DNA of 64,000 nucleotides from Pseudonocardia oceani (GTDB lineage: Bacteria > Actinomycetota > Actinomycetes > Mycobacteriales > Pseudonocardiaceae). Positions 58,159 through 64,000 of this stretch are shown here, piece by piece. Where the stretch lies: contig NZ_JADQDF010000001.1 in NCBI RefSeq assembly GCF_019263585.2, forward strand, positions 4,598,501 to 4,662,500. Direction: 5' to 3'. Position numbers and translations under genes: made by a program. The number at the start of each line of letters is the position of its first letter. The first letter of the stretch is position 1. The notes beneath the pieces are model-generated. The model saw only the letters and a program-made list of their open reading frames with translations, was not told the DNA's origin and did not search any database.

Positions 58159-60105
58159 TCACCAGATGCGGACGCGCCGGCCCGGCGGCGTGAACAGCGC
58201 GTCGGTCTCCTGCACGTCGAACGCCTCGTGGAACGCGTCGAGGTTGGTGACGACGGCGTTGCACCGCAGGTCGGGCGGGGAGTGCGGGTCGAGCGCGAGG
58301 CGGCGGATCGCCTCTGCGTCGCGCGTGACGGCCCGCCACACCTGGGCCCACCCGAACAGCACGCGCTGCACGCCGGTGAGGCCGTCGATGACCGGCGGCT
58401 CCCGGTCGGCGGTGGCGATCGCGTAGGCCTTGAGCGCGATCGTCAGCCCGCCCAGGTCTCCGATGTTCTCCCCGACGGTGAGCGCGCCGTTGACCTTGTG
58501 GTCGGGTAGCCCGATCGGCGACAGCGCGTCGTACTGGGCGATCAGCGCCGACGAGCGGCGGTCGAACTCCGCGCGGTCCTCGGGGGTCCACCAGTCGACC
58601 ATGTTGCCGTCGCCGTCGTACTTGCTGCCCTGGTCGTCGAACCCGTGCCCGATCTCGTGCCCGATGACCGCGCCGATGCCGCCGTAGTTGGCGGCGTCGT
58701 CGGCCTCGGGGTCGAAGAACGGCGGCTGCAGGATCGCGGCCGGGAACACGATCTCGTTCATGCGGGGGTGGTAGTAGGCGTTCACCGTCTGCGGCGTCAT
58801 GAACCACTCGTCGTGGTCGACCGGCTGCCCGATCTTGGCGAGCTGGAAGTCGGTCGTCCACTCGCCGGCGCGGGCGACGTTGCCGAGCAGGTCGTCGGCG
58901 CGCACGACGAGGGAGGAGTAGTCCTTCCACGTGTCCGGGTAGCCGATCTTGGGCGTGAACCGCTCCAGCTTCTCGAGCGCGCGCTGCCGCGTCTCGGGGC
59001 TCATCCAGTCGAGCGTGGAGATCGACTGCCGGTAGGCCTCGACGAGGTTCGCGACGAGCTCGACCATCCGCTCCTTCGACGACGCCGGGAAGTGCCGCTC
59101 GACGTAGAGCTTGCCGAGGTCCTCACCCAGCGCGTCCTCCACCAGCGAGACGCCGCGCTTCCACCGCTCCCGCAGCGTCGGCGTGCCCGACAGCGTGCGG
59201 CCGTGGAAGGCGAAGCTCTCCTGCACCACGTCCTCGTTCAGGTAGCCCGCGCAGGCCGACGCGGTGTGCACCGCGAGCCAGGCCCGCCACTGCTCCAGCG
59301 GGCGCTCGGCCCACAGCCGGGCGGCGGCGGTGACGAAGCTCGGCTGGCGCACCACGACCTCGTCGAACGCGCCGTCGGGCGCCCCGAGCGCGGCCAGGAA
59401 GGGCTCCCAGTCGAACTCGGGCGCGGACGTGCGCAGCTCGCCCAACGTCATCAGGGTGTAGGTCTTCTCGGCGTCGCGGTTGGTGACGCGGTCCCACGAC
59501 TCCGCGGCCAGCGCCGTCTCCAGCTCCATGACGGTGTCGGCGTGGTCGGGGAGCCCGACGAGCGCGCACAGCCGCCGCAGGTGGGCGACGTACTCCTGGC
59601 GGATCCCCGCCGAGGACTCCTCGCGGTAGTACGACTCGTCGGGCAGCCCGAGGCCGGACTGCGACAGGTGCACCAGGTAGCGCGTGGAGTCCTTCGCGTC
59701 GGTGGAGACGAACGCGCCGAACAGCGCCGCCCGCCCCTCCCGCTGCCGGCGGCCCAGCACCGCGGCCAGCGCGGTGCGGTCGGCGGCGCCGGCCGCCTCG
59801 TCGAGCAGGGGGGTGAGCGGGGCGACGCCCGCCGCCTCGATCCGCTCGACGTCCATGAACGACGCGTACAGGTCGGCGACGGGGCCGGGCCCCGCCTCCT
59901 CGACGATCGCGCGGACGTCGGCCTCCGCGTTGTCGCGCAGGACGCGGAAGGCGCCGTCCTGCGCGCGGTCGTCGGGGATCTCGTGCGTGGTGATCCAGCG
60001 GCCGTTGACGTGCGAGAACAGGTCGTCCTGCGGACGGGTGCCCGCGTCGACCCACTGCAGTTCCAGACCGCTGCGGGTCGACGAGGTCGTGGGGCTCGAA
60101 GTCAT
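58159..60105 (-). CDS. M13 family zinc metallopeptidase
   Basis: A 648-residue neprilysin/PepO-like peptidase. The zinc site is GAVIGHEIGHGFDDQG (HExxH), the third ligand Glu in NGALTVGENIGDLGG, and the C-terminal CNAVVTNLDAFHEAFDV is the family end. The N-terminus ELQWVDAGTRPQDDLFSHVNGRW has no signal peptide, as in many actinobacterial M13 enzymes, so it is probably cytoplasmic. It degrades oligopeptides. Confidence 0.92.
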   Translation of the reverse strand: MTSSPTTSSTRSGLELQWVDAGTRPQDDLFSHVNGRWITTHEIPDDRAQDGAFRVLRDNAEADVRAIVEEAGPGPVADLYASFMDVERIEAAGVAPLTPLLDEAAGAADRTALAAVLGRRQREGRAALFGAFVSTDAKDSTRYLVHLSQSGLGLPDESYYREESSAGIRQEYVAHLRRLCALVGLPDHADTVMELETALAAESWDRVTNRDAEKTYTLMTLGELRTSAPEFDWEPFLAALGAPDGAFDEVVVRQPSFVTAAARLWAERPLEQWRAWLAVHTASACAGYLNEDVVQESFAFHGRTLSGTPTLRERWKRGVSLVEDALGEDLGKLYVERHFPASSKERMVELVANLVEAYRQSISTLDWMSPETRQRALEKLERFTPKIGYPDTWKDYSSLVVRADDLLGNVARAGEWTTDFQLAKIGQPVDHDEWFMTPQTVNAYYHPRMNEIVFPAAILQPPFFDPEADDAANYGGIGAVIGHEIGHGFDDQGSKYDGDGNMVDWWTPEDRAEFDRRSSALIAQYDALSPIGLPDHKVNGALTVGENIGDLGGLTIALKAYAIATADREPPVIDGLTGVQRVLFGWAQVWRAVTRDAEAIRRLALDPHSPPDLRCNAVVTNLDAFHEAFDVQETDALFTPPGRRVRIW

Positions 60106-60140
60106 GCACCCATCGTGCCAGGAAGAACGGTGCTCCCGGC

Positions 60141-60317
60141 CTAGTGCTCGTGCGCCTGGTCGTAGCCGAAATCGCCGCCGTCGAGGTCGAGCTCGCGGCC
60201 CGCCATCCGACCGGAGACGGGGGCGCGCCGGCGGCTCGTCGGCAGGTTGAGGATCGCCTTCATCTCGTGGGCGAGGTCGTACCCGTAGTCACCGCTGGCA
60301 TCATCGTTGACCGGCAT
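60141..60317 (-). CDS. Small protein with repeated D[YF]GYDxAHE motif
   Basis: A 58-residue protein beginning PVNDDASGDYGYDLAHEMK and ending GGDFGYDQAHEH. The two halves share D-Y/F-G-Y-D-x-A-H-E, an internal duplication separated by ~30 residues of basic linker (TSRRRAPVSGRMAGRE). AAGGAGA lies six bases before the ATG, a strong ribosome site. I do not recognise a named family; similar GYD..AHE peptides exist as uncharacterised small actinobacterial proteins. It is upstream of a 254-bp gap before the tRNA gene that contains nothing else I can identify. Confidence 0.7.
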   Translation of the reverse strand: MPVNDDASGDYGYDLAHEMKAILNLPTSRRRAPVSGRMAGRELDLDGGDFGYDQAHEH

Positions 60318-60572
60318 GGTCGTCTCCTTGAACGTCGTGGCGTACTGACGCTCCGTGACCGATGTACTTCGGACGGTGCCCAGAAATGATCGCCCGATGC
60401 GGTACCCGGTGGCAAGAGCGTTCCACCGGTTGGAGTCGATCTGGACACCGATGCCCGAACGGGGCCGGAGGTCGCTGACGGTCGGGAGCGGCGTGGGCCG
60501 GTCGGTGGCGGCGTTCGGGACCGGCACTGGTGCGGAAGGGACCGCGGACGATCGGCTAGATTCGCGCCCCGA

Positions 60573-60647
60573 GGGGCGGTAGCTCAGCTGGTCAGAGCAG
60601 CGGACTCATAATCCGTCAGGTCGTGGGTTCGAGCCCCACCCGCCCCA
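60573..60647 (+). tRNA. tRNA-Met (anticodon CAT; tRNA-Ile2 not excluded)
   Basis: A 75-nt cloverleaf: acceptor GGGGCGG/CCGCCCC, D-arm around AGCTCAGCTGGTCAGAGC, anticodon stem CGGA/TCCG with loop CTCATAA (anticodon at 60607-60609), and GTTCGAGCCCC T-arm. The CCA is not encoded. CAT with this loop is elongator Met or, if the C is modified to lysidine, Ile. The IS3 remnant begins immediately downstream. Confidence 0.9.
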
Positions 60648-60653
60648 CAGCCT

Positions 60654-61246
60654 CTACCAGTACATACAGGGTTCGAGGCGAGTGAGCCGGGCGACCTTCT
60701 TGCGGTTCCAGGTCCGGCCGTGCTGGTCACGGTCGCGGATCTCGGCAGTCAACCGGCGGGCACCGTAGGTGCGGCGATGCTGCGACCACGCGTCGTGCAG
60801 CTTGTTCGCGGCGTGGGCGTCGTCGAGGTCGGTGTCGAAGACAGCGGGGCTGCCCCGACCGATCCAGTCGTAGAACGCTGAGGCGCTGACCTGCAGGACC
60901 CGGCACAGGAGACGGACGGGGTAGGTGGTCTTCTCCGCGGCGATGAACCCGTAGATCGCTTCTCGGGTCACCGGTCTGTCTCCCGGGCGAAGAAGACCGC
61001 GGCTTTTCGCAGGACCTCCTTCTCCAGCTCCAGCTCCGCGACCCGGCGGCGCAGCCGGGCCAGTTCGGCGCGTTCCTCGCCGCTGACCGCGGCCGGCCCG
61101 TCGCGGCGTTCCCGGCGCAACGCCTCGACCCAGTTCCGCAGGGTCTCGTGGTTCACCCCGAGCTCGCGGGCGACCTCTCGGATCGAGCGGCCACCGTCGA
61201 GTGCGAGCTTCGCGGCGTTGCGCCGGAACTCCTCGGCACCTCTCTG
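60654..61246 (-). mobile_element. IS3-family element remnant (orfA and orfB, both truncated)
   Basis: orfA, 60968 to about 61246, keeps the HTH region (EEFRRNAAKLALDGGRSIREVARELGVNHETLRNWVEAL) and leucine zipper but lacks its first ~10 codons, replaced at the IS110 junction. orfB, 60654-60971, starts at an overlapping GTG and holds only the first ~95 residues (HTH_21 region, YPVRLLCRVLQVSASAFYDW; RRTYGARRLTAEIR), after which it turns into unrelated sequence ending EPCMYW. Catalytic DDE residues are gone. It abuts the tRNA gene on one side and IS110 on the other. Confidence 0.85.
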
Positions 61247-61247
61247 G

Positions 61248-62434
61248 TCAAGTTGATCTTCCAGGAGCGATAAGCTCGTCGGTGACGGGCCCGGGAAGTG
61301 ACTTGTCCGAAGAGCCGGCGGTATGGGTTGAACCGGCCGCGCTGGACTTCGTAGTCGCCCCCGTATGTCCTCCCGGGCTCGTCGCGCTCCTGCGCCGGGC
61401 GTCGGCGAGGAGTTGGCGGTAGACCAGGTCCGACAACCGCCTCTTCAGGCAGCGCAGGGCCTCCTTGTGACCCTTGCCCTCAGCGCGTTTGCGCAGGTAG
61501 TAGCGGCGTCCCTCGCAATCGCGGCGGAGCTGGGTGATGGCCATGATGTGCAGGCAGCAGTTGAGCTGGCGGTCCCCGGCCCGGGAGAGTCGGTGCCGGA
61601 CCGTGCTCCCGGAGGACACCTCGAGTGGCGCTGTACCGTTGAACGTGGCGAACGCCGCGGCCGAGCGGAAGCGGTGAACGTCGCCGACCCGGGACAGGAT
61701 CTTGGCGGCCAGCTGCGTGCCGATGCCACGCAGCTCGGACAGCGTGCAGCCGGCCTCATCGACCGCTGAGGTGATGTCGTTGTCCCGGGCTGCGATGCGC
61801 CGGTCCAGATGACGGATCTCCGCGACCAGGTCGACCGCCAGTCGGCGCAGGGTCCGAGCGCCAGTGGCTCGGGGACGCACGCCGCGCAGCAACGTGGCTG
61901 CGGCATCGGCGGTGAGCCGCCCGGTCGCTCCGCCGGGCAGGAGCCGCGCGAGCAGAACGTGCAACCGGTTGATCATCTGGGTGCGGTTGCGCACGATGTC
62001 ATCGCGATGCTCGATCAACGCCCGCAGCGCCACGATGGCGTCGTCGACCGCGGCGCTGCGCAGCCCGGACGCGGTCAGCGCAGCGACCCCGACCGAGATC
62101 GCGTCGGCGTTGTCGTTCTTGCGGCCGTGCCCGGTGGACAGCATCCGAACCCGGGCTGCGAGCTTGGCCGGCACGTCCACCGCCTCGATCCCGTCGCTGG
62201 CCAGCCGAGTGACCAACGGCCCGCCCGGTCCGCTGGCACCCTCGATCGCCCACATCACCGTGGACCAGCGGTCGGCGAACCGGCGCAGTTGCCGGTAGCC
62301 ATGCGGACCGACCTGCACGGTGATCGTGGCCAGCGGGGCCAGCGCCGAACTCACTGCGGCAGCGGTCCACGAGGCCTTGTGTGGATCGACGCGATGACCA
62401 CCACCAGCTCATCCAGCACGATCGTGCTCGACAT
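61248..62434 (-). pseudogene. IS110-family transposase, frameshifted near its N-terminus
   Basis: The frame from 62354 down has DADAISV (in KNDNADAISVGVAAL), RNRTQMINRLHVLLARLLP, SELRGIGTQLAAKIL and FNGTAPLEVSSGS, the DEDD and C-terminal Ser motifs of IS110 proteins, ending SSDKSLPGPVTDELIAPGRST. The first catalytic Asp is in VDPHKASWTAAAV, which lies in another frame from the start MSSTIVLDELVVVI (62432-62434). One base is missing near 62385-62395 (ATCGCGTCGATC where ATCGGCGTCGATC is expected). It has inserted into or beside the IS3 orfA. Confidence 0.8.
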
Positions 62435-62839
62435 GCACATCCTCCTCAACACCGAATCCAGTCCGTGGTTCGGCAAGGAGGGCAGTCCAACCTCGGGCAG
62501 CGCAGACCTCTCTTGAGCCACTCCCGCGGGCAGTCCCCACCATGAAGGTCGGCTTCCGCCTCGACGACGCGGACGCGTGAAACCGGCAGCCCAACGGCGG
62601 GAGGACGATCGGCCGCTGGAACACGTGTGCCGATGGCGATATCCCCGGATGGCCCGCCCTCCGGCGCCGCGCTGCCGTGGCCGATACTTCCCTCCCGCTG
62701 ATCCGGAAGGGTCCGTATCCGGCGAGAACATCGGCGGTAGCAACCGACGGTGCCCGACGTGCGCCAAGAAGCAGGTCCTGGTCGGCCCGACCAGGACCAC
62801 GATACCGTGGGCTGCGTCGCCCGTCCCGAGGTTGTCATC
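62435..62839. other. Non-coding region upstream of IS110 transposase; possible bridge-RNA locus
   Basis: About 400 bp with no supportable gene. The first ~150-200 bp next to the transposase start is where IS110-group elements encode their bridge RNA at the left end. I see no folded element I can name here and place no RNA boundaries. The rest leads to the TPP-enzyme gene at 62840, with no promoter I can identify beyond GAGG at 62827-62830. Confidence 0.4.
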
Positions 62840-63397
62840 GTGACCCATTCCGGCGTCGCCGAGCCGTGGGGGGTACGCGTGCCCTCCGGGCTCGACTGGC
62901 AGATCACCATCGCGGATCGGTTCGTCGCAGGCGGCGTGGACGTCGCCGCCTTCGTGCCGGACTCGCGGATCGAGGGCGTTCTGGTCGGGCTCGCCGGACG
63001 CGGTGTCCTGCTGCGGTCGCTGGCTCGCGAGGAGGAGTGCGTTGCCTACGCGGCCGGGCAGCGGATCGCCGGGCGGTATCCGATGGTGCTGATGCAGAGT
63101 TCCGGCGTCGGCAACGCGCTGAACGCGCTGGGCTCGCTCGCCGTGCCCTACCGCCTCGGACTGCCGCTGGTCGTTTCCATGCGTGGGACGCTCGCGGAGG
63201 CTAACCCGGCGCAGGTGCCGATCGGCAGGGCGACCAGGTCGTTGCTCGGTGCGCTGGGGGTCCAGTGCTTCCCGCTGCACCGGGCCGAGGACGCCGCCAC
63301 AGTGAGCGACGGTGTGCTCGAGCTCGCCTTCGGTGCCCAGGAGTGCGCGGCGATGCTCCTCGAGCCGGAGCTCGGTGGTGGCCGTGAACGTCGTTGA
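62840..63397 (+). CDS. TPP-dependent decarboxylase, alpha (PYR) subunit, ComD/phosphonopyruvate decarboxylase-like
   Basis: A 185-residue N-terminal (pyrimidine-domain) subunit. The catalytic glutamate is in LAREEECVAYAAGQ; VLMQSSGVGNALNALGSL is the family segment of split sulfopyruvate/phosphonopyruvate decarboxylases. The GTG at 62840 with GAGG nine bases upstream is preferred; the frame is open back to 62750. It overlaps the next gene, which provides the TPP-binding half. The pathway (coenzyme M precursor, phosphonate or other 2-oxoacid) is not determined. Confidence 0.8.
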   Translation: MTHSGVAEPWGVRVPSGLDWQITIADRFVAGGVDVAAFVPDSRIEGVLVGLAGRGVLLRSLAREEECVAYAAGQRIAGRYPMVLMQSSGVGNALNALGSLAVPYRLGLPLVVSMRGTLAEANPAQVPIGRATRSLLGALGVQCFPLHRAEDAATVSDGVLELAFGAQECAAMLLEPELGGGRERR

Positions 63398-64000
63398 GGC
63401 GACGCGGACGGTCGCCGAGGTCTTCCCTGATGCGATCATCGTCCCGTCCCTGGGCACGGCCACGTCAGCCACCAGACTGGTCACCGAGGACGGCCCGCAC
63501 TTCTACTTCGGTGCAGCCATGGGCTCCGCCCTGGCCGCTGCGCTCGGCCTGGCCGAGGCCGTCCCGGAGCGGCAGGTCGTCGCCCTCCTCGGCGACGGCG
63601 AGTGCCTGATGGGGGCCAGCACGCTCTGGTCGGTAGCGGCCTGCCGACCACCGAACCTGGTCGTCGTGGTGCTCGCCGACGGCGCGTACACGATCACCGG
63701 CGGTCAGCCGGTCGCGCCCGCGCTGCGGCTGGCCGAGGTCGGCGACGCACTCGACGGGCTGGCGGGCGCCTCGGCAGGCTCCGTCGAGGACTTGCGCACC
63801 GTGCTCAGTTCGATCACGCAGCCCGGGGTCGTGGAGGTGCGCATCACGGAGCGGGTCTGGCCGGGGCCGTCGCCGTTCGTCGACCCGACCGAGGTCGTCC
63901 GTCGTGTTCGGCAGAACGTCGGCGCGCCGTCGGGAGGCCTCGATTCGCGGGTCGCGCCGCCGAGCGCAGGTGTTGTCCGCCAGGCGCACGGACGGGCACC
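63378..64000 (+). CDS. TPP-dependent decarboxylase, beta (PP) subunit (3' truncated by window edge)
   Basis: The frame is open from a GTG at 63378 (GGAG seven bases upstream) to the window end. GDGECLMGASTLWSVAA...LVVVVLADGAYTITGGQ is the TPP motif GDG-x(n)-N in which the usual Asn before G-x-Y is Asp. It overlaps the alpha subunit by 20 nt, so the two are co-translated. The C-terminus is outside the window. Confidence 0.8.
   Translation, partial: MAVNVVEATRTVAEVFPDAIIVPSLGTATSATRLVTEDGPHFYFGAAMGSALAAALGLAEAVPERQVVALLGDGECLMGASTLWSVAACRPPNLVVVVLADGAYTITGGQPVAPALRLAEVGDALDGLAGASAGSVEDLRTVLSSITQPGVVEVRITERVWPGPSPFVDPTEVVRRVRQNVGAPSGGLDSRVAPPSAGVVRQAHGRA

Noticed and set aside
62677..63204. 175-codon + strand frame
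   Set aside because: It is out of frame with the TPP enzyme, which has clear family motifs over the same bases; the text here is Arg/Pro-rich.

Overview
The window is 64 kb of very GC-rich DNA with many GTG starts, 4-nt start/stop overlaps and several likely leaderless promoters. Together with an IdeR-type iron box, a mycothiol-dependent DinB-like protein, a DesA3-type desaturase pair, a menaquinone-reductase-like protein and an IcmF mutase, this points to a mycolic-acid-related or Pseudonocardia-like actinomycete chromosome. The genus is an inference from gene content and repeat style; no rRNA is present.

Layout. 1-3676 is a branched-chain-amino-acid-type ABC importer whose second permease and first ATPase are fused. 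3681-9257 holds a small hypothetical gene, a membrane protein, an LLM flavin oxidoreductase, a P450/ferredoxin/TetR group and a GNAT. 9408-16068 carries a quinone oxidoreductase, a TetR/DksA-like pair facing an SDR and acyl-CoA synthetase across a strong palindromic operator, a siderophore-interacting protein and a geranylgeranyl-reductase-family enzyme. 16240-19270 is a desaturase and its ferredoxin reductase divergent from a MerR-like regulator. 19510-26542 has IlvA, zinc-finger proteins, a truncated globin bracketed by inverted 22-bp-period repeat arrays, a LacI regulator with a palindromic operator, an MFS exporter and a large lipoprotein.

28403-39868 is the metabolic centre. It encodes what looks like complete choline breakdown: an APC permease, a GMC choline dehydrogenase, betaine-aldehyde dehydrogenase, a Rieske glycine-betaine oxygenase with a small Rieske ferredoxin, a dimethylglycine-dehydrogenase-like flavoprotein and a monomeric sarcosine oxidase, with an IclR regulator in the middle. 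A frameshifted DUF559-type gene flanked by inverted 63-bp hairpin repeats sits between the two operons.

39858-60317 is a mixed region: a DUF294/CBS/cNMP protein, MarR/azoreductase, enoyl-CoA hydratase, GNATs, an MFS, the fused mutase IcmF, an IdeR-boxed but frameshifted siderophore-binding protein, a PhoD phosphatase, ROK glucokinase, a DoxX protein with a Lys/Ala tail, VOC, DinB, WYL and M13 peptidase genes, and a small protein with an internal repeat. 60573-62434 is a CAT-anticodon tRNA followed by an IS3 remnant abutting a frameshifted IS110 element. The window ends in a two-subunit TPP-dependent decarboxylase that runs off the edge.

The most unusual layer is non-coding. Several families of intergenic palindromes or periodic repeats recur, some as inverted pairs around one gene, and one pair differs by compensatory base changes.
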